Assembly (NCBI GenBank): GCA_030429705.1
Contig: JAUIES010000003.1
Coordinates: 428,916-492,915 of the forward strand
DNA: 64,000 nt
Origin: Phycisphaerae bacterium
Lineage (GTDB): Bacteria; Planctomycetota; Phycisphaerae; Phycisphaerales; UBA1924
Reading direction: 5' to 3'
The translations under genes and the position numbers were made by a program. Under the pieces are notes generated by a model. It was not told the origin of the DNA, did no database searches, and saw nothing but the letters and a program-made list of their open reading frames with translations. Below, piece after piece: positions 17,069 through 25,721 of this stretch (positions are counted from its first letter, which is position 1; each line of letters begins with the position of its first letter).

Positions 17069-18898
17069 ATGCATTCAAACGATCATCCTCGCGGCTTTAC
17101 GCTGATGGAAACCCTCATCGTGGTGGCGCTCGTCGCGCTGCTTTCGGTTGGTATTGCGGGTATCTTCGGGACCGTTGGTGAGACGATCACCCGTGGCCGA
17201 CGCGTAAGCGAACTCAACCGTGCCGCTGCTCAGATTGAGCGCGTGATGCGTGCTGACTTTGACCGTATGAGCCGCGAGGGATTCCTCGTCATTCGCAATG
17301 AATACGCGAACGCTGGCAACAATGTCGCGCTCTTTGACCCGTCGCTTTTTGAAGGTGAGCCGGATCTGGCGCCGCGCCGTATCGACGAGATTCAGTTCTT
17401 CGCACTCAATGAAACCGGACAGTTTCAGTCATCGCGTGTCCCGCTGCATCCTGACCTGATTGCGGAGTCGAGCGTAGCACGCGTGTACTACGGGCATGGC
17501 AAGAAGATGATTCGTCCGATTGTGACGAACAGCAACGCGACGACGCGGCGTAACTCATACTTCAGGCCGATTCTGTATGAAGTCAACTGGTTCCCCGAAG
17601 CATCACTCGGCTTTGACGCGACCGGGTCCCTTCCCGCGGGTCAGCGAAACCCAAATCAGTACGCGTCCGACTGGTCGGTGCTTCGCAAGGTGATGCCGAT
17701 GATGTCTCGTCAGCGGCTCTTGTCGGGTGCAAGCGTCGCCGAGATGGATGTTCCTGATGTCTTCGTCAATGACTTCGGTTTCCCTCGTGGATTGCTGCTC
17801 GATAGCCCGGTGCAGACCGCCATGCAGCCGACCGCACAAAGTGTGTTCCTTCGGATGGCTCGTCAGGAATCGGGTATGAACGGCAACGCCTTTGTGCCGC
17901 TCGGGTATCGAGTTGATTCAACGCTCAATAAACCACTACCAACCAGCGGCATCGTGGACATCGTCGTCGGCGATTTCTCCGAGTTGCAAAGTATTGTCAA
18001 CCACGCTGCGATCGATTCGACCGGCAATATTTTCTGGCCGGACGATGTTGATCGCAACGGTGCGCCGTTTGGCGACATGTTCAACCCGCTTTCCAAGAGC
18101 GACCGCCAGCACATGAAAGCGTGGATGCTCGATGCGATGCCTGCCAATCGCAAGGATGAGATTCCGGGCTTGTGGGCCGAACGCCCGCGTATCCGCTATG
18201 AGAGCGAGCCGCCGCTTTTGTCGATCGAAGATGCGTTCCTCGATAGCAATGGTGCCGGGCCGCAAGAACTTGAACGGGCGTACCGCGAAGCAGACCAGGT
18301 CGCATTGACCAGTTCAGTCTTTGTGCCGCGCTGCACCGAGTTCATCGTCGAATGGACCTACGGGCTCGTCGATCAGGCTGCCGGTTCACCGACCGCTGGC
18401 CAGATGATCTGGTACGGGCTGCCTCGATATGACGATGTCAACGAGAACGGTGTCTTTGACGGGAACGATGTGATTCTCGCCCAGCCGTACGGCGACCCGG
18501 CGACCTCACCGCTCGCGATCGATGTCTTGCCGCCTCTGACCGGTCAGCCCGCGTCCGACTTTACCAACAACGATATCTACCCGACGCGCGACCTGATCAA
18601 CTACACGCCGAACCCCGCGGGTGTCAACCCGAGTGCGGTGACCGAGACAGCGCTCTTCGGGTACTACGACCCGGGGCCCGGGCAGGTTTCTGCGAGCGGC
18701 GGGGGGGCGGTGACAACCGATCCTGATGATGGCTCATGGGACTCACGGGCTCTCGACGACCCTTCGCAGCGTCGGCCGTGGCTCTGGCCTGCGATGATCC
18801 GGGTGACCATGACCATTGCCGATTCAACAGATCCAACGATTGAGACGACCCATCAGATCGTCTTTGAAGTGCCCCAGGGGGGGCTTGACAACGAGTAA
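17069..18898 (+). CDS. Prepilin-like protein, GspJ position, enlarged
   Basis: 609 residues, about three times a usual GspJ. The ATG at 17069 is preceded by AGAGGA with six-base spacing; an in-frame ATG at 17054 has no comparable site. The leader of nine residues ends in PRG, followed by FTLMETLIVVALVALLSVGIAGIFG with Glu at +5. The block RGRRVSELNRAAAQIERVMRADFDRMSR is typical of GspJ. The C-terminal region contains DDVNENGVFDGND (about residues 455-467), which resembles a calcium-binding loop. It is followed by the GspK-like giant after 87 bp. Confidence 0.85.
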   Translation: MHSNDHPRGFTLMETLIVVALVALLSVGIAGIFGTVGETITRGRRVSELNRAAAQIERVMRADFDRMSREGFLVIRNEYANAGNNVALFDPSLFEGEPDLAPRRIDEIQFFALNETGQFQSSRVPLHPDLIAESSVARVYYGHGKKMIRPIVTNSNATTRRNSYFRPILYEVNWFPEASLGFDATGSLPAGQRNPNQYASDWSVLRKVMPMMSRQRLLSGASVAEMDVPDVFVNDFGFPRGLLLDSPVQTAMQPTAQSVFLRMARQESGMNGNAFVPLGYRVDSTLNKPLPTSGIVDIVVGDFSELQSIVNHAAIDSTGNIFWPDDVDRNGAPFGDMFNPLSKSDRQHMKAWMLDAMPANRKDEIPGLWAERPRIRYESEPPLLSIEDAFLDSNGAGPQELERAYREADQVALTSSVFVPRCTEFIVEWTYGLVDQAAGSPTAGQMIWYGLPRYDDVNENGVFDGNDVILAQPYGDPATSPLAIDVLPPLTGQPASDFTNNDIYPTRDLINYTPNPAGVNPSAVTETALFGYYDPGPGQVSASGGGAVTTDPDDGSWDSRALDDPSQRRPWLWPAMIRVTMTIADSTDPTIETTHQIVFEVPQGGLDNE

Positions 18899-18985
18899 GG
18901 GCCGCGGCGTCACGCCGGCCGGTCGGGCCGAGGCGAACGCGGGTAAACAACGCACGGACAGTGCTGATTACGGGCAGGAGTACGC

Positions 18986-21900
18986 ATGATGCTGCTCGAG
19001 CATACGAAAATGGTGAATGTCGTGAAAACCGAAGCACGCCGAGGGTCCATTCTGGTCCTGGTGCTGGGCATCCTGGCGATGATGGCGGTCTTCGCCGCGG
19101 TCTATCTGTCCATCGGGATTGGTGACCAGCGGTCTGCCCGTGCGCTTGAAACCAAGCAGGAGCGCCAGGAGATCGCGCCCGTGGTCGCCGACTACATCGC
19201 CGATGTGATCGCACAGGACCGACTCGCGACCACCATGCGTCCTGGTTCGAATGATGCCGGCACGATCATGCGGGCATTCCGCGAGAACACCGACTACCCG
19301 CTGGTCGATCAGACGCGTCGGAGTATCCCCGGTCTAAACGGTTTCAGTGGTGCGCTTGCCGAGATTTTCCGATTCCACCCTGCCGGCACCCACACGGAAA
19401 TGTGGCCTGGCGCGTTGCCGGGGAGCCCTGATCCGCGTGTCGCTGACGACCCGTGGCTCGCGGTCAGTGAGCCGACCTATCTGGGCGATCCGTTGCTTCG
19501 TGAAGTGCCTGCGGATACCTCGTCGTGGTGGCGTGATCGCCGCGACTGGGGACAGATCAGTAACTTCGCTCCTGACGGGTTGTTCGTCAACTTGTTCGCA
19601 CTACGCAACAACTTCGACGCTGAGCGTGGCATTCAGAATCCGGACGAAATGAGTCACTGGCTTTCGCTGGTCAAGCGGACCAACCCGGGCGATCCGGCGG
19701 GGTCGCAACTGCGTGCTACAGATGCCAACTCGGGTGAAACGCACATCACCGGGCTGACGGTTCCAGCACTTGATATGAAGAATACGCCCGCGTTCTGGAC
19801 CATGGACCAGCGCAATCTGTTCTTCCCTATTGGGCAAGGGTTTGCCATGCTCGACCCGGGCGGCAATGTCGCCGGGTGGGGGAGCCCGTACTTCCCAGAC
19901 TACCAGTACGCCGATGCCGACGGCGACGGCTTTGCCGACTCACGCTGGTTTGAACTCAAGGACTCGACTTTTGCAGATATCAACGAAGAACTGAGTCTGT
20001 TGACGAACTCGGGGGATTTTCGCATCTTTGTCGCTGCCCGGGCGATCGACCTTTCTGGTCGTGTCGATGTGAATACGGCTTCTGACGGCGGTATCGCACC
20101 GACCGCGCTGACGCCGCTTGGTGCAACCCCCGGCGAAATCGATGTTCGCCGTCTGCTCACGATGGAAGATGCAGCCCTGTCGTATCTTTCCGATGTTGGT
20201 GGCATGGCGCCGGTCCCGCTTGGGTACTCAAGCATTCCTCGCCCGCTCGATGCCGGCACGGCATTTGTCGAAGACCCTGGTTCAGACTATTCGGGGTACG
20301 GCTACGAGTTTGCAGATCCCGATCTCGGTAAACCCGTTCCTGCGTGGATCGGTTGGTTCGGCTACGACGGCTTGCATCGGGCGATGCAGGTGCCGTCCTA
20401 CCCGTGGTCCGTGCAGGTGCCATCGGTGTTGCCGACCGAAGTGCGCGGCATTGTTCAGCCGAGCATTGACAACTACAACGCGATCCTGGAGATGGTGCCT
20501 ACTTCGCCGTTCGAGTTCGCGTATCTGCTGCAGTCCGAAGGCGAGACTGTGCAGACGACGCTGCGCGATGGGCTCAACCGTCGTGCGCTCAACCGGGCCG
20601 AACGGTATCTGCAAGTCGGCAGTGTCAGCCCGCTCGAAATCGAGGGCAGCGCGTTCGGTTTTGAAGAAGCACCCGAGCGGTTCGGCTCACGGTTGTTCAA
20701 TCTTGCGGACCTGAGCGAGTTGCTGACTTACAACAACTTGAATGATCCGGCGACCTTCTCGCATCTTGAGGCGGCGATCGATGGTCGATATGAAGATGGT
20801 CAAGCCGACCCGCTCCTGACGACACGGCGATTTGGTCCATTGCGTTCCGGGCGTGAACTCGCTTTCGAACGAGATGGGCACGACAACACCTCGCGTGGCA
20901 GCGAGTTTGGTGTGCCAACCGGTGCGGATGGTGTCATCGATGCCGATGTGTTGGCGTTACACGCGGTTTCCCCTCGTCAACGACTCACGACCGTCAGTGG
21001 CGCTGCCGACCAGAGGAGCCTGTCGGCGCTCACCGGCGCTCCGAATCGGTACGGTGTGCGTTTGCAGGACGGCGAAGCCAAACAGTACTTCCCGGATGTT
21101 GCAAACAATGTAAGCAGTGCGTTCTCGCTTTATCGCCAGGCGCTTGCGCCGCATTCAGATATCGATGCGTCGTGGGATGGACAAAGCACGGTCAACTTTG
21201 ATCGTTACAGAACCTTGTTCTATGGCTACGGCGGACCCGAACTTGCACTTCGCGCTGCGGCCCACCTTGCGGTCAACTTGCGTGACCAATATGACACGGA
21301 TGGCGACACGACGATTGGCACGCTGGTATTGTCGAACCCGAGCGGCATTCCGCTCATCGGCCCCCCCGCAGGTGCCGGTATCACCGACAACGACCGCCGC
21401 AACTGGCCGGGTTGGGTTTCGGGAAATCGACTTGTGCCCCCGGCGAACCACGCTTTTAACGGCGGTCCTGGTCGCATCGAAGCCGACGCAATCAATGTCT
21501 ATGGCATCGAGCCGCAGCCATTCATCGTCGAGGCGATGAGCATCAATGTGCACACCGATGCACCGAACAACCCAGGTATCCCGGGCGGCGAACCGAATGG
21601 CGATATCGACTTTGATTCGGCGCTCTGTCAGCCGCCCCAGCCCGGGCAGCCGTCCTTGCAACCGATTGAAATCACGATCGGCGGCAAGTTGGATTCTGGC
21701 GATTTCATGGCCGGCGATCCGAACCTGCCTTGGGAACTCAATGTTGACTTTGCGATGCAGGTGTTTGCGGTCAAACTGCACAACCCGTTCAATCGACCTG
21801 TGACCCTGGGTTCTGGCGCTTCGGGCCCCCCCGAGACTGGCGCTCAGGCCGATGACGCCGGGCCGCGCGCATTCAACTATTACATCGAATTTGGTGGCCG

Positions 21901-24802
21901 ATACTTCAAACTCGCTCGGTATACGCCGCCCAACGCTGTTCGTCCAAACTACGGGCTTAGCGCGGTGACACTCAATCCTGGTGAGACGCGTGTGTTTTAT
22001 ATGCTCGCGCAGGAAGACGAGGAAGAGATCGTCGAGCGCTGGTCGCGGTACATCAACGCCTATGGCGGCGTCGGTCAGGCGCTCGGCTTCAGCGATTTGC
22101 AGAACTGGCTGAACAAGCAGTTTGAGTTAAAGGGCCTGAACGCAAACGCCAGCGCGGTGTGGATTCGTCGCTTCAACCCGGAGACCGGTTTGCTCGACAA
22201 CACCGTTGACTCTGCGGATCTCGATCCGGATGTGCCAGCGGACTCAAGTTTTGAAGATCTATGGAGTTTCCCGAGCACGCAGTTCCCGTCAACGGTGTCG
22301 GGCGGCACGCCGCGCGATCCTGACTGGCAGGTTGTTCGGTTGTGGAAGAAAGTCACGGTCGGCGAAGAAGAATCACGCTGGGATAACGCAGTCAATGACA
22401 CGGATAACTGGCTGGAGAACGATCAATTGGTTGATCGTCTCCGCGAACCAGATCCGGACTTCTTCACCCCACCCGATGGCAACTATCAGGCTGCATCCAA
22501 GCGGATCGGGTATCTGGACTCACGGCCTCTGTACGCCGGTGGGTACGACCCGGCCAATCTGCGTGACCGACCCCGTGTGCGCGGCACGCGTGGGTGCATT
22601 CAGTCGCTGTCGACCGCCTTCATGGGTGACGATAACGACAACACCGGTTGGACGATCGCATTCTATTCGTTCGTTCGCCGTGCAGGGTTTGATGACAACT
22701 GGTCAACGCGTGACCCGTCGGATGACGAGCGCATGTTGCGCGGGGTGCTTCCGATCTGGTGCATCGAAGCGATCAGTTCCAAAGCGAACAGCAACAACCA
22801 GACGAAAACGCTGAATATCAAGGACAGCAATGTTCCGACGGGTGATTTGAGTGACTCTGATTTTGATTTCAATCAGCCATGGGCATTCCGTCGGTTCAGC
22901 CAGTTCTTGAACGAGAATGACCCGGTTGAAGAGTCATTCAACCAGACCCCCAACGAGTGGGACGGCCCGAGATCGAGTGAATGGCCGAAAAACGCGGCCG
23001 ACGGCGGCAACCGCCTCAAGAACGAAAATCGTCTGCACGATCAGTTGTATGGTCCGGTGCGGTCATCGACCTCGCCGATCCTGCAGGGTGCCGAGTCGAT
23101 TGCGCCCGAACTTCATGTGCGCAGCGACAAGTTTGAGGTTGACCCCGGCGGTTCGCAGGATCCGATCGATATCTCGCGTGTGACTGACATTCTGTCGCCG
23201 CTCGCCATCGGCCCTGAATATGACCCGTTCGGCGATCCTGACGAAGACGGGGGGGTTGATGACGACAATGACATCAAACTGCCCGGTCGGTACCTGACAC
23301 TCAGTGAAGCGTTTGCACTCGCGCTCGGGTTTGATGAACTCGATCTCGAAGACACCAATGCGGACGGCATCGCGGAAGGTGATGGCACCCCAGACGAGAC
23401 GGTGTACAACCGTTATGTCTTCTTCGATGCGTCGAAACGCAATGTGAGCGATGCGCCAGGTCAACCAGCGACGGGCGACTGGGAGTACGCATTCGATCGC
23501 AATCAACTGTGGGTCGACAAGTTCGTGCCGTTTGATAATGTCGATGCCGACGCAAATCCAGCCACAGTTCCTGATGGTTTGTTTGATCCGACGCAGGGCG
23601 ACTATCGCATGGGCTTTGGCGTGACACCAGCCATGATGTTGCTCGACAGTGTGCAAACACTGACCGACGGCGATGCCAACACGATTCTCGGCCGCGCCTT
23701 GCCGGGTCGTATCAATGTCAACACCGCGTCGTTGCCGACGCTGCGCACGATTGGTATGTTGTCGCCAAGTATTTCGCGCGATGCCTATGGCGTGCCCGAA
23801 AACTGGGCGTGGCGTCTGGCCGATCAATCGCAGTTTGGCAATGTCACCGATCCGAGCGGGTTCGACAATACGCCATACATTGACTGGGTGGGAACACCGA
23901 GCAACAGCGCGGAGGTGGGGCTCGGTATGCCTGACTTTTCGCAGATGGACATCGCAGCCACGATCGCTGCCTATCGCGATCGTGCTCGGCAGATCGAGTA
24001 CCGATTCGCGTCACTACCTCTGGGCTTGCAAGGACCAGGCGCAGCGGCTCGCGACACTGGCTTTATCGCCAGCGATGGGTTGAGCGATCTGTATCTGATG
24101 GATCCGAACGAGGAGTCATTTGCGCTCAACAACCGTGCTGACGATTTCGGTCGCCAGAACATCACCGGTATACAGGCACTGCGTGAAGTGGCCGGTTTCA
24201 CCTCGCCCGGCGAGTTGTTTGCTGCCAAAGTCCGGGCTGATCTGGATGATGCTTATCCGATCGCGACACTACCATTTACGGGCAAAGAAGCCGCTCCGAA
24301 TCAACTCGATTACTTCGCGCGTGACACGCGTCAGAATAACCCTGTCGCGCTCGAGACTTTCGAGAAGAGTGGGGCTCCTGACAACTTCCGTGTCCGGATG
24401 GAGCCGCGCGGCTATAGCGATTTTGATCCGTTTGGTTCAGGCTCATACAACGCCAACCGCGCGTATTACGCCGATGAGATTGGCAACGACTACGACGAGC
24501 AGCTGGTGCTTCAAAGCCAACTGATGAACCTCGTGACGACGCGAAGCGACCTGTACGCGGTTTGGTTTATCGTTCGAGGTTATACCGAAGAGGATGTCAG
24601 CAATCTGCGAGGCGATGTCAACAGCCTCGATGATCCGGGTGCAGATCCGATGACACCCAGTCTCGAACGCCGTTACCTGATGGTCGTCGATCGGTCCAAG
24701 GTAGGGACCTGGGTTGATTTCAATGGCGACCAGGTGATGCAGGAAGAATCGGAAATCGTCACGCAACCTGAGATCGTTCTGTTGCGTGAACTTCCGAACT
24801 GA
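18986..24802 (+). CDS. Giant GspK-like pseudopilin complex protein
   Basis: 1938 residues, about six times the usual 300-350 of GspK. The N-terminus has RRGSILVLVLGILAMMAVFAAVYLS, the GspK-type hydrophobic helix, which as usual for K lacks the Glu at +5. Two GspK-like VNTAS segments are present: SGRVDVNTASDGG at about residue 358 and GRINVNTASLPTLRTIGML at about 1574, the latter followed by a helix-hairpin region. Several Asp-rich loops (DADGDGFADSRW near 310, DEDGGVDDDND near 1418, DTNADGIAEGDG near 1456) look like calcium sites. A GGCAGGAG ribosome-binding site precedes the ATG. A strong terminator follows. GspK caps the pseudopilus tip; the extra mass here is unexplained. Confidence 0.85.
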   Translation: MMLLEHTKMVNVVKTEARRGSILVLVLGILAMMAVFAAVYLSIGIGDQRSARALETKQERQEIAPVVADYIADVIAQDRLATTMRPGSNDAGTIMRAFRENTDYPLVDQTRRSIPGLNGFSGALAEIFRFHPAGTHTEMWPGALPGSPDPRVADDPWLAVSEPTYLGDPLLREVPADTSSWWRDRRDWGQISNFAPDGLFVNLFALRNNFDAERGIQNPDEMSHWLSLVKRTNPGDPAGSQLRATDANSGETHITGLTVPALDMKNTPAFWTMDQRNLFFPIGQGFAMLDPGGNVAGWGSPYFPDYQYADADGDGFADSRWFELKDSTFADINEELSLLTNSGDFRIFVAARAIDLSGRVDVNTASDGGIAPTALTPLGATPGEIDVRRLLTMEDAALSYLSDVGGMAPVPLGYSSIPRPLDAGTAFVEDPGSDYSGYGYEFADPDLGKPVPAWIGWFGYDGLHRAMQVPSYPWSVQVPSVLPTEVRGIVQPSIDNYNAILEMVPTSPFEFAYLLQSEGETVQTTLRDGLNRRALNRAERYLQVGSVSPLEIEGSAFGFEEAPERFGSRLFNLADLSELLTYNNLNDPATFSHLEAAIDGRYEDGQADPLLTTRRFGPLRSGRELAFERDGHDNTSRGSEFGVPTGADGVIDADVLALHAVSPRQRLTTVSGAADQRSLSALTGAPNRYGVRLQDGEAKQYFPDVANNVSSAFSLYRQALAPHSDIDASWDGQSTVNFDRYRTLFYGYGGPELALRAAAHLAVNLRDQYDTDGDTTIGTLVLSNPSGIPLIGPPAGAGITDNDRRNWPGWVSGNRLVPPANHAFNGGPGRIEADAINVYGIEPQPFIVEAMSINVHTDAPNNPGIPGGEPNGDIDFDSALCQPPQPGQPSLQPIEITIGGKLDSGDFMAGDPNLPWELNVDFAMQVFAVKLHNPFNRPVTLGSGASGPPETGAQADDAGPRAFNYYIEFGGRYFKLARYTPPNAVRPNYGLSAVTLNPGETRVFYMLAQEDEEEIVERWSRYINAYGGVGQALGFSDLQNWLNKQFELKGLNANASAVWIRRFNPETGLLDNTVDSADLDPDVPADSSFEDLWSFPSTQFPSTVSGGTPRDPDWQVVRLWKKVTVGEEESRWDNAVNDTDNWLENDQLVDRLREPDPDFFTPPDGNYQAASKRIGYLDSRPLYAGGYDPANLRDRPRVRGTRGCIQSLSTAFMGDDNDNTGWTIAFYSFVRRAGFDDNWSTRDPSDDERMLRGVLPIWCIEAISSKANSNNQTKTLNIKDSNVPTGDLSDSDFDFNQPWAFRRFSQFLNENDPVEESFNQTPNEWDGPRSSEWPKNAADGGNRLKNENRLHDQLYGPVRSSTSPILQGAESIAPELHVRSDKFEVDPGGSQDPIDISRVTDILSPLAIGPEYDPFGDPDEDGGVDDDNDIKLPGRYLTLSEAFALALGFDELDLEDTNADGIAEGDGTPDETVYNRYVFFDASKRNVSDAPGQPATGDWEYAFDRNQLWVDKFVPFDNVDADANPATVPDGLFDPTQGDYRMGFGVTPAMMLLDSVQTLTDGDANTILGRALPGRINVNTASLPTLRTIGMLSPSISRDAYGVPENWAWRLADQSQFGNVTDPSGFDNTPYIDWVGTPSNSAEVGLGMPDFSQMDIAATIAAYRDRARQIEYRFASLPLGLQGPGAAARDTGFIASDGLSDLYLMDPNEESFALNNRADDFGRQNITGIQALREVAGFTSPGELFAAKVRADLDDAYPIATLPFTGKEAAPNQLDYFARDTRQNNPVALETFEKSGAPDNFRVRMEPRGYSDFDPFGSGSYNANRAYYADEIGNDYDEQLVLQSQLMNLVTTRSDLYAVWFIVRGYTEEDVSNLRGDVNSLDDPGADPMTPSLERRYLMVVDRSKVGTWVDFNGDQVMQEESEIVTQPEIVLLRELPN

Positions 24803-24845
24803 TTGGTGCCCCGACCCGTTGGTTGGGGCGAAATGAGTCAGCACG

Positions 24846-24888
24846 CGCCGGTCCGTCGCCGACCCGAGGCGGGCCGGTGTTTCTTTTT
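24846..24888 (+). terminator. Rho-independent terminator of the pil/pseudopilin locus
   Basis: A 12-bp stem (24846-24857 with 24868-24879, three G-U pairs) and a ten-base loop are followed by TTTCTTTTT. It lies 43 bp after the GspK-like stop codon and just before tRNA-Pro. Confidence 0.85.
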
Positions 24889-24918
24889 GCCTGTTATGGT
24901 GTGTATGCTTCCGGCATC

Positions 24919-24992
24919 CAGGGTGTAGCTCAGCTTGGTAGAGCGCGTGGTTTGGGGCCACGAGGTCGGAGGTTCGAGTCCTCTCACCCTGA
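24919..24992 (+). tRNA. tRNA-Pro (anticodon TGG)
   Basis: A full cloverleaf can be folded: acceptor CAGGGTG/CACCCTG, D stem GCTC/GAGC, anticodon stem CGTGG/CCACG with loop TTTGGGG, and T arm with TTCGAGT. The anticodon is TGG, reading proline CCA. The discriminator is A, as expected for tRNA-Pro. CCA is not encoded. Confidence 0.96.
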
Positions 24993-25033
24993 TTCTTTCT
25001 CGGCTTCCGATTCGTGGCCGAGGTGCGGGCACA

Positions 25034-25606
25034 TTAATCGTTGCCCGCACGCCATATCTCAAACAGTGCATACGCAGCAACGATCACCGAATGGTGGATT
25101 TGTCCGCGCCCGATGAGTGACGGAATCTCTGTCAAAGGCTTGGTGACGACTCGAATCTGCTCATGCTCGTCTAGATTCTGTTGTGCATCGTTGATCGCAT
25201 TTTCGATGACATAGGTATGAAACCGGTTGTTGAGGATGGCGGCATTGGCCGAGAGCGCGCCGATGAACACTGGTTCATCGCCGGTGAATCCTGTTTCTTC
25301 GCGCAATTCTCGTGCTGCGGTGACGGCGGGGTTTTCGTCACGGTCGACGATCCCGCCGGGCGTTTCGAGCGAGTTGATGCCCACGCCGAACCGAAACTGT
25401 TCAACCAGAACGATCTCCCGATCTGGGGTTATGGCGAAAACATTCACCCAATCAGGTGAGTCGATCACTGCAAAATCGCCCGATCGTGACGCATCACTCG
25501 GGCAGTGCCAATGCTGTTCTTCGAGGGTGAATATTCGCGTTGTCGCAAGTGGACGGGCGTTTTTCCGAATCCACGGTTCGATGGGGTCGTGCCCGTCATG
25601 TGTCAT
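25034..25606 (-). CDS. Nudix hydrolase (ADP-ribose pyrophosphatase-like)
   Basis: 190 residues from the ATG of MTHDGHDP; the frame stays open upstream but without family similarity. The Nudix box is complete at residues 85-107: G85-x5-E91-x7-R99-E100-L-R-E103-E104-T-G-F. The preceding segment VNVFAITPDREIVLVEQFRFG and the LETPGGIVD entry are typical of the ADP-ribose/nucleoside-diphosphate-sugar pyrophosphatase branch, which hydrolyse X-diphosphate bonds with Mg2+. It is divergent from the tricorn-like gene across 115 bp. Family certain, substrate inferred. Confidence 0.93.
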   Translation of the reverse strand: MTHDGHDPIEPWIRKNARPLATTRIFTLEEQHWHCPSDASRSGDFAVIDSPDWVNVFAITPDREIVLVEQFRFGVGINSLETPGGIVDRDENPAVTAARELREETGFTGDEPVFIGALSANAAILNNRFHTYVIENAINDAQQNLDEHEQIRVVTKPLTEIPSLIGRGQIHHSVIVAAYALFEIWRAGND

Positions 25607-25721
25607 GTTGGTACTGTAGCGATCCACACACGCTTCTGACGAGGTGGTCTGGACGGGATGGCAGGGACGAATTGTGCCATCTACTATGCGTTGTCGTAAT
25701 ACCCCTAGAGAGGAGTCTCGT

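Noticed and set aside
23063..23827. A 254-codon minus-strand frame within the GspK-like gene
   Set aside because: It lies entirely inside a well-supported gene on the opposite strand and has no motif.
24889..24918. Separate promoter for tRNA-Pro
   Set aside because: A TATGCT is present near 24904, but no acceptable -35 element lies at 16-18 bp, so I did not call it.
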